NCBI GenBank assembly: GCA_964496275.1
Contig: CAZBYL010000029.1
Span: 1 to 29,883 of the forward strand
From: CAZBYL01 sp964496275
GTDB lineage: Bacteria > Synergistota > Synergistia > Synergistales > Synergistaceae
Direction: 5' to 3'
Length of the DNA: 29,883 nt
The position numbers and the translations under genes were made by a program. Shown here in pieces: positions 23,138-29,883 of this stretch (positions are counted from its first letter, which is position 1; every line of letters begins with the position of its first letter). The notes under the pieces were generated by a model, which saw only the letters and a program-made list of their open reading frames with translations, made no database searches and had not been told where the DNA came from.

Positions 23138-24865
23138 ATGTTTTCGAACATATACCTGAATACGGCAGTCGTCGTATTGTTTGTTGCGGCTTTATGCATA
23201 TTCATACAGAAATTTTTTAAAAAGTACCTCGAGAGCGATCAATACTACTACTTAAAGGACATCACTCTTGTTGGCGCATGGGCTCTTTGCGGCATATGGG
23301 CTCCTGAAGGACCAATGAGGGTCACGATTGCAGCAGGCGTTGTTGCATCATGTATAGGCTTTTGCCAGAAGGTATCTAAGGGCAAAAATCTACGTTTCCT
23401 CTACTTTCTTGTCGGACTGGGATTCTCGCTGTTTGGCCCAAGGATCGCATTTATAGAATTTTCAAAAGGTGAGTACTATTACCTTTCATACTTTGCATCA
23501 ATCGCAATAAGTACGCTTTGGGTCGGTATTTTCCCTATTTTTTTCCAAGAAATCGACGAAATACCCGGACAGTGCGGCTTATTGTTAATAGTAAGCTGGA
23601 CGCTTGTCTCTGCAATTATACTATCCTCTTCGCACAATCTGCACGAGGCATCTCAGATATGTATTGCCGGTGCAATATTTTTGCTTGTTTTTTGGAGTCG
23701 TCATGTGCACTCGTATAGGCGCATGACAGAACCGCTGACAGCTTTATGGGGAACACTGTTTGCTGGGATATCAATACTGGGTGTCAGCAAGGGAGTCGCT
23801 TTCTATGCGTTGGCGTTCTTACCTTTGGGTTTTTATGCTCTCCCAATAGCGGAAACAATTATGGGTGTAATAAGCGCCGCAACAATGGCGCTGCCGACAG
23901 GGAATTTTGTGTTCTATAGAAAATTGATCAACTGCGGAAAAGACCATGTAGAAGCGATAAGTATAATCTCCCGCATATGCGCCTTTACCGGGGCATTGGT
24001 AGCACTGATACAATACAGAACGATAAGCTGCATAATTATCGTGTTATCTACAATATTCATTCTGCTGTCCACCTATGTCTATTCAAGATACAAATTTGCG
24101 TCGGGAACAAAAAATTACAACAGACGCCCCGAACTCTGGGGAATAGTGGTGGACAACATCTCGCTGAATTATGCGCTGTCACAAGTTCAACATTGGATAG
24201 CGACCGGTTCAAAAGCTCACATAATCGTCACACCAGATGCTCTTGCGGCCCTCAGAAGCAGAACGGATGAAATATACCGGCGCATTGTAAAGAATGCCGG
24301 GCTTGTCCTGCCTGACGGAGCCGGGCTAATTTCTGCATTAAAACTTATCGGCACACCAATACAGGAGAGAATACCCGGCGTTGAGTTTACGGAGCATTTA
24401 TGCGCAAGAGCCGCATACGAAGGGTGGAGCATTTGGTTTTTGGGCGGAGAACCTGGGATAGCCGAAAAAGCAAGTCAAATACTCTGCTCCAGATATGTGG
24501 GGCTCAAAGTCGCAGGAGTCTCTGATGGCTTTTTTAAAGCGGAAGAGACTGATGCTCTATGTGCAAAAATCAAAGACAGCGGAGCAAGAATTCTATTCGT
24601 CGGTTTGGGTGTGCCAAAACAAGAGTATTGGCTCGAAGAACATATTGAGGCGACAGGAGTTTCCGTAGGAATGGGAATCGGCGGCAGCATGGATGTCTTG
24701 TCAGGCAAACTTACCAGAGCTCCAAAGATATGGCAGAAAGTGGGAATGGAATGGCTCTATCGTGTAATTCAAGAACCATACCGTTGGAGGAGAATAATAA
24801 AACTGCCGGTATTTGTATTTTTTGCATTGCTGACCATGTTTCACATTGACAGGTACAAAAAGTAA
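23138..24865 (+). CDS. Degenerate WecA-like membrane domain fused to a WecG/TagA/CpsF (GT26) glycosyltransferase
   Basis: The 575-residue protein has two halves. Residues 1-320 are highly hydrophobic, with about ten membrane segments, and follow the pattern of WecA/MraY-type polyprenyl-phosphate sugar-phosphate transferases (for example ISILGVSKGVAF and the ALPIAET block). However, the acidic and histidine catalytic positions are replaced: FCQK stands where Asp-Asp is expected, FFQEIDEIPGQ replaces the Asn-x-Asp-Gly region, and no His-x-His-His is present. Residues about 330-575 are a GT26 domain with TPDALAALRSR, the catalytic-type LPDGAGL (391-397), RIPG (411-414), GGEPG (436-440) and PKQE (493-496). 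GT26 enzymes add ManNAc-type sugars to lipid-linked precursors of surface glycans. I infer that the N-terminal half serves as an inactive membrane anchor or lipid-binding platform. It is monocistronic between terminator-like hairpins. Confidence 0.85.
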   Translation: MFSNIYLNTAVVVLFVAALCIFIQKFFKKYLESDQYYYLKDITLVGAWALCGIWAPEGPMRVTIAAGVVASCIGFCQKVSKGKNLRFLYFLVGLGFSLFGPRIAFIEFSKGEYYYLSYFASIAISTLWVGIFPIFFQEIDEIPGQCGLLLIVSWTLVSAIILSSSHNLHEASQICIAGAIFLLVFWSRHVHSYRRMTEPLTALWGTLFAGISILGVSKGVAFYALAFLPLGFYALPIAETIMGVISAATMALPTGNFVFYRKLINCGKDHVEAISIISRICAFTGALVALIQYRTISCIIIVLSTIFILLSTYVYSRYKFASGTKNYNRRPELWGIVVDNISLNYALSQVQHWIATGSKAHIIVTPDALAALRSRTDEIYRRIVKNAGLVLPDGAGLISALKLIGTPIQERIPGVEFTEHLCARAAYEGWSIWFLGGEPGIAEKASQILCSRYVGLKVAGVSDGFFKAEETDALCAKIKDSGARILFVGLGVPKQEYWLEEHIEATGVSVGMGIGGSMDVLSGKLTRAPKIWQKVGMEWLYRVIQEPYRWRRIIKLPVFVFFALLTMFHIDRYKK

Positions 24866-24878
24866 ATAGCTATAGGTA

Positions 24879-24904
24879 ATTCTCTCTGGAAAAAATGAGA
24901 GAAT
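24879..24904. terminator. Hairpin after the GT26 fusion gene, weak terminator candidate
   Basis: ATTCTCTC (24879-24886) and GAGAGAAT (24897-24904) form a perfect 8-bp stem with a ten-base loop. No T tract follows on the plus strand, so termination is uncertain. Confidence 0.4.
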
Positions 24905-24956
24905 AAGAGTATTTATAAGGGCTAATATATTTTGCCATACGAAGGGATGCATTAAA

Positions 24957-25268
24957 ATGAAAATGGATAAACTTTTGAAACAGGCGCAGCGCATGCAGGC
25001 ACAGATGGCATTAGCACAGGAAGAACTTGAAAAGACGATAATCGAGGGAGCTGCCGGAGGCGGCATGGTTAAGGCCACGGTGAACGGCCACGGTGATGTA
25101 GTTTCAGTTTCAATATCAAAAGAAGTTGTAAATCCCGAAGAAGTCGAAATGTTGGAAGATCTTGTTTTGAGCGCACTAAAAGATGCCATAGCAAAGAGCA
25201 AAGAAGCGGCCAACAATAAAATGAATTCTGTGACAGGCGGAATGGGCGGATTTCCCGGGCTGATGTAG
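24957..25268 (+). CDS. ybaB: YbaB/EbfC family nucleoid-associated protein
   Basis: This 103-residue DNA-binding protein forms dimers and is usually encoded with recR, as here. The N-terminal helix (MKMDKLLKQAQRMQAQMALA) and the middle strands around VKATVNGHGDVVSVSIS are typical of the family. A Gly-rich tail (GGMGGFPG) ends the protein. It probably binds and bends DNA; a specific role in repair together with RecR is suggested only by gene order. AAGGGA lies nine bases before the ATG; a second ATG two codons later is also possible. The recR start follows the stop by 12 bases. Confidence 0.95.
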   Translation: MKMDKLLKQAQRMQAQMALAQEELEKTIIEGAAGGGMVKATVNGHGDVVSVSISKEVVNPEEVEMLEDLVLSALKDAIAKSKEAANNKMNSVTGGMGGFPGLM

Positions 25269-25280
25269 AGGAACAAGCCT

Positions 25281-25880
25281 GTGTCCTTGCCTGATCCGGT
25301 ACAAAAACTGATTAAATTTTGGAGCAAACTTCCCGGAGTAGGAGAGAAGTCTGCTCGTCGTATGGCTTTTTATGTTCTAAGCCAAGATCCGTTATGGGCA
25401 AGAGAGTTTGCGTCAGCCATACTTGAAATGACTGAAAAGATTCATCACTGCCCTATATGCGGCAATATAACGGACAAAGATCCCTGTTTGATATGCAGCG
25501 ACCCTATGAGAAACAGAAAGATAATATGCGTTGTGGAGACAGATGAGGATTGCGTAGCTATTGAACAATCAGGAATATACAACGGTCTTTATCATGTACT
25601 GGGCGGACAGTTTTCGCCGCTTGATGACAGAGAAATACCGGAGGAAAGTCTGGAACGTCTGATTTTAAGAGTAAAAGAGCAGCATATTGAAGAACTTATA
25701 CTGGCAACAGCGCCCAGAATAGAGGGCGACTTGACTGCCTTTGCAATACAGGAGGCATTCAAAGGGGTTCCTGTGAAAATATCGCGTTTGTCATACGGCC
25801 TGCCTGTCGGAGGAAGTATAGGGTTTGCTGACAGGGTTACATTGCATATGGCTATGGAGTCAAGAAACACAATGTTATAA
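25281..25880 (+). CDS. recR: Recombination protein RecR
   Basis: RecR works with RecO and RecF to load RecA at gaps during recombinational repair. The 199 residues show the standard order: an N-terminal helix-hairpin-helix (LPGVGEKSARRMAF, 17-30), a zinc finger with Cys57, Cys60, Cys69 and Cys72, a Toprim domain starting at ICVVETDEDC (82-91) with LYHVLGGQFSPLD, and the C-terminal Walker-B-like LSYGLPVGGS. The GTG at 25281 is the start, with GAGGAAC upstream and the family-typical SLPDPVQKLI after it. The following gene begins 74 bases after the stop. Confidence 0.97.
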   Translation: MSLPDPVQKLIKFWSKLPGVGEKSARRMAFYVLSQDPLWAREFASAILEMTEKIHHCPICGNITDKDPCLICSDPMRNRKIICVVETDEDCVAIEQSGIYNGLYHVLGGQFSPLDDREIPEESLERLILRVKEQHIEELILATAPRIEGDLTAFAIQEAFKGVPVKISRLSYGLPVGGSIGFADRVTLHMAMESRNTML

Positions 25881-25953
25881 AGATTATAAGACAAAGAAAG
25901 GTTGCTCGATTGATTTGCCAAGAGAAAAACAATATTTGAAAGGAGAATGTGCC

Positions 25954-27111
25954 GTGTCTGAATCAGGACTTTCCAGTGTCATGAAAAGATTGGTCAGAGC
26001 TGTTATGGTCTTTATTTGCGGAGCCGCAGGTTACCAAGTTTCAAAAATAATACTAGATCAGCAGTGGTGGCCGTCAATAACTATGATTCATCCGTTTTCA
26101 ACAACAGTATTTATAATACTGTTCTCAGCTCTGATCGGCTTTATTCTTGCGCCTTTATTCTGGTTTGGCCTTATAAAGTTTGGACAGTTCTCTGAGTCAA
26201 AACTGCAGAATATGAGTGTATCCGACCTGATAGTAAGTTTGGTGGGGCTGATATTAGGTCTGCTGCTTGCAAACCTTATTGCACTGCCGATGTCAAGAAT
26301 ACCGGGCGGTGTAGGCGTATACGTCGCTATACTTCTCAATATAGCACTGGGATACCTGGGGCTGAGATTTTTCGCTCGCAGAAGAGATGATTTTTGGCAT
26401 TTTATGACAAATCTCGGAGATATTAAGTTTAAACTGCCCAGAAAAAAGAAGGCGAAAGAGGGGGAGGAATCTTCGGAGGATGATAGTGAATTATCATCTG
26501 ACTTTGAATACTCGGCTCCTAAAATTTTAGATACGAGTGCCATAATTGACGGGAGAATCCTTGATGTCGCGCAGACAGGGTTTTTGGAAGGAACGATAGT
26601 TCTGCCCAGGTTTATACTTGCAGAATTACAGGGAGTTGCGGATTCAACAGACCCACTCAGGAGAACCAGAGGCAGAAGAGGTCTGTCTGTAGTAACCGAG
26701 CTCCAAAAGATAAAGACTCTCACCATTGAAATACCGGAAACAACACTAAAAGATCTGGAGCGCGACAAGGTTGATGAAGCGTTGGTTGTCTTGGCAAGGC
26801 AAATAGGCGGTAAGGTTGTCACCACAGATTACAATCTTAACCAGATCGCCCAAATAGAAGGTGTGTCCGTACTTAACGTAAACGACCTCGCAAACTCTCT
26901 AAAACCAATGCTTTTACCGGGTGAAAACGTAGAGATAGATGTAATCAGAATAGGCAAGGAAAATCATCAGGGAATAGGTTATCTTGATGACGGGACGATG
27001 CTTGTCGTTGAGGACGGCTACAAACATATCGGAGAGCGCGTGAGGGTAACAGTCACATCGATGCTTCAAACTTCAGCCGGAAGAATGGTTTTCGGAAGAA
27101 TTCGCCAGTAA
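25954..27111 (+). CDS. PIN/TRAM domain membrane protein (YacL family)
   Basis: This 385-residue protein has four membrane segments (about 12-30, 50-75, 90-112, 118-140) and a charged linker (about 160-185, KKKAKEGEESSEDDSE). A PIN nuclease-like domain starts at ILDTSAIIDGRI, with Asp193 and later acidic residues including the TTDYNLN Asp. A C-terminal TRAM domain follows (about 320-385, GQ/GYLDDGTMLVVEDG). YacL proteins of this layout are widespread in Gram-positive and related bacteria and are presumed membrane-bound RNA-acting enzymes; the target is unknown. The GTG at 25954 is chosen because AAAGGAG lies nine bases upstream; an upstream in-frame start would run across the end of recR and lacks such a site. 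The last base is the first base of ispDF. Confidence 0.92.
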   Translation: MSESGLSSVMKRLVRAVMVFICGAAGYQVSKIILDQQWWPSITMIHPFSTTVFIILFSALIGFILAPLFWFGLIKFGQFSESKLQNMSVSDLIVSLVGLILGLLLANLIALPMSRIPGGVGVYVAILLNIALGYLGLRFFARRRDDFWHFMTNLGDIKFKLPRKKKAKEGEESSEDDSELSSDFEYSAPKILDTSAIIDGRILDVAQTGFLEGTIVLPRFILAELQGVADSTDPLRRTRGRRGLSVVTELQKIKTLTIEIPETTLKDLERDKVDEALVVLARQIGGKVVTTDYNLNQIAQIEGVSVLNVNDLANSLKPMLLPGENVEIDVIRIGKENHQGIGYLDDGTMLVVEDGYKHIGERVRVTVTSMLQTSAGRMVFGRIRQ

Positions 27112-28274
27112 TGGATATTACTAAGCCGCCGACATGGTCTTTTCTTATAGTTGCAGGCGGTTCGGGAAGCCGTATGGGAGGATTGCCGAAGCAGTTTCGT
27201 ACCCTCGGCGGTATGCCTGTTTGGAAATGGTCGGCAAAAATTGCCAATAGTATGTACGGTACAAGTGATATATCCGAATTAGTTATTGTTGTATCGGATA
27301 GTTACGCCGACAGGATTGCGGAGAACTGTGCCTTTACAATACCGACAAAGTGTGTTCGCGGCGGAAAAACACGCTCCGAATCTGTTATGAACGGATTAAA
27401 GATGTGCAGCGGGTCTCACGTGCTTGTTCACGATGCAGCCCGCCCTTTTCTTACAAAGGAACTTTGCCTTAAACTTATGGATAAGTGCCTATCTGTGGGT
27501 GCTGCCGTTCCGCTCCTTGAATCATCCGACTCTCTGAAATGTGTAGACGGTGAAACCGTAACCTGTATCGACAGATCAAAAATATACAGGACACAGACTC
27601 CGCAGGCTTTTGACAGGCTTTTACTGCTGGATGCGCTGAACAGTTGCGATGACACTCCTACTGATGACGCGTATGCGTGGACATTGAACGGAAATACGCT
27701 TGGCTATATAATCGGGGAAGAGAATAATTTTAAAATAACCACACGCTCCGACTGGGATCGGGCAAAATACATTGCCGGAGGTAACCGCATGCAAAGGACA
27801 GGTCACGGCTTTGATATTCACAAACTTGTTCCGAACCGTAAACTTATATTGGCTGGTGTTGAAATAAAAGATTCGCCCGTCGGCCTGTTGGGGCATTCTG
27901 ACGCGGATGTGATATGCCACACTGTCATGGATGCAATGCTCGGAGCTGCTGGAGAACCTGATATTGGGACGCTATTTCCGGCATCGGATATCAAATGGAA
28001 AGATGCGGTAAGCACGGAGCTTCTTAAATATGTTGTCTCTCTGCTGCATGCAAAAGCATGGAGAATTGAGTGGGTAGATATCACTCTCATAGCCCAAACA
28101 CCACGGCTTGGAAACATGGTGGAAAGCTTTAAAATAAGCTTATCAAAGTATATTGCTGAAGATGATTCCGAACGCAATGTAAATATAAAAATTAAATCCG
28201 GAGAAGAGTGCGGCAGTGTAGGACGATCTGAGTGTATCGTATGCCATGCCGTAGCCACGCTTTCAAAAAACTAA
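27111..28274 (+). CDS. ispDF: Bifunctional IspD/IspF of the MEP isoprenoid pathway
   Basis: The fusion makes two non-consecutive steps of the non-mevalonate route: cytidylyl transfer to methylerythritol phosphate (IspD, about 1-222) and cyclisation to MEcPP (IspF, 227-387). IspD shows the nucleotide-binding GGSGSRMGG (16-24), Lys27 nearby and VHDAARPF. IspF shows the metal ligands Asp235 and His237 in HGFDIHKL and His270 after GHSDADVICH. LLGAAGEPDIG-like and AQTPRL blocks follow. The usual Thr-Thr-x-Glu loop reads KSGEECG, so the Glu is kept but the threonines are not. The ATG overlaps the PIN/TRAM stop. Fused IspDF is common in several lineages where the intermediate IspE is encoded elsewhere. 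Confidence 0.96.
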   Translation: MDITKPPTWSFLIVAGGSGSRMGGLPKQFRTLGGMPVWKWSAKIANSMYGTSDISELVIVVSDSYADRIAENCAFTIPTKCVRGGKTRSESVMNGLKMCSGSHVLVHDAARPFLTKELCLKLMDKCLSVGAAVPLLESSDSLKCVDGETVTCIDRSKIYRTQTPQAFDRLLLLDALNSCDDTPTDDAYAWTLNGNTLGYIIGEENNFKITTRSDWDRAKYIAGGNRMQRTGHGFDIHKLVPNRKLILAGVEIKDSPVGLLGHSDADVICHTVMDAMLGAAGEPDIGTLFPASDIKWKDAVSTELLKYVVSLLHAKAWRIEWVDITLIAQTPRLGNMVESFKISLSKYIAEDDSERNVNIKIKSGEECGSVGRSECIVCHAVATLSKN

Positions 28275-28310
28275 GTATATTAAAATATAAATAATTTGGG
28301 GGATTCATTT

Positions 28311-29798
28311 ATGACAAATAAGTTTTCATCAGATAACAAGTTTGTGGCTTATCAAGGGTTCACGTTTGACGATGTGCTGCTTGTTCCCGGATACAGCGAA
28401 GTTGTACCGTCCGCGGTGAGTGTAGCAACATATCTTACACCGCAAATTAAGCTCAATGTCCCGATTTGCAGCGCAGCTATGGACACTGTCACGGAGGGAC
28501 GTCTGGCAATCGCTCTTGCTCGTGAAGGCGGCATAGGCATTCTTCACAGAAATCTTCCTCTGGAACAGCAGGCAGTAGAAGTTGACAAGGTTAAACGTTC
28601 CGAGTCCGGCGTTATAGTGGATCCATTTTATCGTCATCCCGAAGAAAGCGTAAGAGAGGCCGTTGCGCTCATGGAGCATTACCATATTTCTGGTGTGCCT
28701 GTTGTTGATAAAAATGTGCGGCTGGTTGGCATTATAACAAACAGGGACCTCAGGTTTGTCACAAACTTGGATCAGCCTATATCCAACATTATGACAAAAG
28801 ACAATCTGATTACAGCTCCCCTCGGAACAACGCTTGAAGACGCCAAAAATATACTTATGGGAACAAAAGTAGAAAAACTGCCCATAGTTGATAAGGACGG
28901 AAAACTCAAGGGGCTAATCACAATAAAAGACATACTCAAAGCGAAGGCCTTTCCGAACAGTACAAAGGACGACCACGGACGTCTCAGAGCCGGTGCTGCT
29001 ATAGGTGTCGGCGCAGACTCCATGGACAGAGCCGAAGCTCTCGTTAAGGCCGGGGTGGATGTAATAATTGTAGACACTGCTCACGGACATTCAAAAATGG
29101 TTATAGACACCGTTAAAAAGCTTCGCGGGCTCTACCCATCACTTCCTCTGATAGGCGGAAATATTGCGACGAAAGAAGCAGCCGAGGCTCTTATTGCCGC
29201 AGGCGCGGACGGAGTCAAGGTCGGGATTGGCCCAGGTTCCATATGCACGACAAGAATTGTTGCCGGCATAGGTGTGCCTCAGGTCGCGGCTGTAATGAAC
29301 GTTTCTGAGGCGGCTCACAAACTCGGCAAGACGGTAATTGCGGACGGCGGAATAAGATATTCCGGTGATATTGTAAAAGCTCTTGCGGCCGGAGCGGATG
29401 TAGTAATGATAGGTTCTCTCTTTGCAGGTACAGAGGAGAGCCCAGGAGAAGCCGTAATATATAAAGGCAGATCGTTCAAGAGCTACAGAGGAATGGGCTC
29501 ATTGGGCGCTATGAAGGGCGGATGCAGCAAAGACCGCTACTTCCAGGAGGGCGCAAGCGAAGACAAGCTTGTACCGGAAGGAATAGAGGGAATGGTTCCG
29601 CACAAGGGCCCCATCTCAGGAGTTATCTACCAGATGGTGGGCGGCATACGTGCAGGAATGGGATATGTCGGGGCGCCTGACATTGACGCACTGCACAGCA
29701 ATTCTAAATTTGTACAGGTAACATCCGCATCAATGAAGGAAAGCCACCCTCACGATGTAGTAATAACAAAAGAAGCACCGAATTATTGGGCTGAGTAA
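28311..29798 (+). CDS. guaB: IMP dehydrogenase
   Basis: GuaB oxidises IMP to XMP with NAD, the committed step to guanine nucleotides. The 495 residues start with FTFDDVLLVPGYS. Two CBS domains, which often bind adenine or guanine nucleotides for control, are inserted at about 100-215 (HISGVPVVD, KLPIVDKDGKL). The catalytic loop GIGPGSICTTR has the nucleophile Cys312. The flap and monovalent-cation region (YRGMGSLGAM and the later Arg-Tyr segment) are present. The ATG at 28311 is chosen, with GGGGGAT upstream; a TTG at 28296 would add five residues and place that site inside the gene. It is 36 bases after ispDF. Confidence 0.97.
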   Translation: MTNKFSSDNKFVAYQGFTFDDVLLVPGYSEVVPSAVSVATYLTPQIKLNVPICSAAMDTVTEGRLAIALAREGGIGILHRNLPLEQQAVEVDKVKRSESGVIVDPFYRHPEESVREAVALMEHYHISGVPVVDKNVRLVGIITNRDLRFVTNLDQPISNIMTKDNLITAPLGTTLEDAKNILMGTKVEKLPIVDKDGKLKGLITIKDILKAKAFPNSTKDDHGRLRAGAAIGVGADSMDRAEALVKAGVDVIIVDTAHGHSKMVIDTVKKLRGLYPSLPLIGGNIATKEAAEALIAAGADGVKVGIGPGSICTTRIVAGIGVPQVAAVMNVSEAAHKLGKTVIADGGIRYSGDIVKALAAGADVVMIGSLFAGTEESPGEAVIYKGRSFKSYRGMGSLGAMKGGCSKDRYFQEGASEDKLVPEGIEGMVPHKGPISGVIYQMVGGIRAGMGYVGAPDIDALHSNSKFVQVTSASMKESHPHDVVITKEAPNYWAE

Positions 29799-29808
29799 CA
29801 TAATAGTG

Positions 29809-29836
29809 TTGACATATCAAAAAATCAGAGTATAAT
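29809..29836 (+). promoter_or_regulatory. Consensus sigma-70 promoter for tRNA-Val
   Basis: TTGACA (29809-29814) and TATAAT (29831-29836) are perfect consensus hexamers with a 16-base spacer. Transcription should begin near 29843, a few bases before the tRNA at 29848. Confidence 0.92.
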
Positions 29837-29847
29837 ATCTTCTCGTT

Positions 29848-29883
29848 GGGCGGCTAGTTCAGAGGTAGAACGCTACCTTGACA
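29848..29883 (+). tRNA. tRNA-Val (GAC anticodon), 5' portion, cut by the window edge
   Basis: The acceptor strand GGGCGGC (29848-29854) is followed by TA, a D stem GTTC/GAAC (29857-29860 with 29868-29871), G26, the anticodon stem CTACC and the loop TTGACA that ends the window. The anticodon GAC occupies 29880-29882. The pattern matches bacterial tRNA-Val(GAC). The 3' half is outside the window. Confidence 0.9.

Overview
The window is about 30 kb of tightly packed bacterial chromosome with moderate G+C. It is bounded by two truncated tRNA genes: the 3' end of a tRNA-Sec (selC) at the left edge and the 5' half of a tRNA-Val(GAC) at the right edge. The gene content fits an anaerobe, probably a member of the Synergistota: a bifurcating-type NuoEF-like module next to a tungsten/molybdenum aldehyde oxidoreductase, an iron-sulfur aldo/keto reductase, a DUF4416 protein, a RicT/PSP1 protein and a fused IspDF. 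The phylum call is inference from gene content. No mobile element, CRISPR array or prophage was seen.

Layout. (1) 1-1149: selC 3' end, a bidirectional terminator, a minus-strand orphan gene (348-959), then a promoter region. (2) 1150-2268: ferredoxin-type aldo/keto reductase. (3) 2584-9067: a plus-strand housekeeping run with overlapping or closely spaced genes, tmk-holB-ricT-ftsY-DUF4416-purB-glpX, closed by a strong hairpin. (4) 9280-15174: a redox cluster. Three genes encode NuoE-like, NuoF-like and short NuoG-like subunits. A 199-base structured leader with an intrinsic terminator follows, then a four-cluster ferredoxin, an aldehyde:ferredoxin oxidoreductase-family enzyme and a MoaD-like protein. 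(5) cysS on the minus strand, convergent with that cluster and divergent from uvrC. (6) 16743-23025: uvrC-ribD-ribE-ribBA-ribH-serS, mostly overlapping. (7) 23138-24865: a membrane protein whose N-terminal half looks like a WecA/MraY-type transferase without its catalytic residues, fused to a GT26 glycosyltransferase. (8) 24957-29798: ybaB-recR-PIN/TRAM-ispDF-guaB, then a consensus promoter driving tRNA-Val.

The most interesting parts are: the redox cluster, which has the subunit make-up expected of a five-subunit bifurcating tungsten oxidoreductase; the attenuator-like leader inside it; the degenerate-WecA/GT26 fusion; a UvrC lacking much of its central region; and a MerR-like promoter geometry upstream of the aldo/keto reductase. 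Several true starts are GTG or TTG codons chosen on Shine-Dalgarno spacing: ricT, the NuoE-like gene, the MoaD-like gene, uvrC, recR, the PIN/TRAM gene and the orphan.
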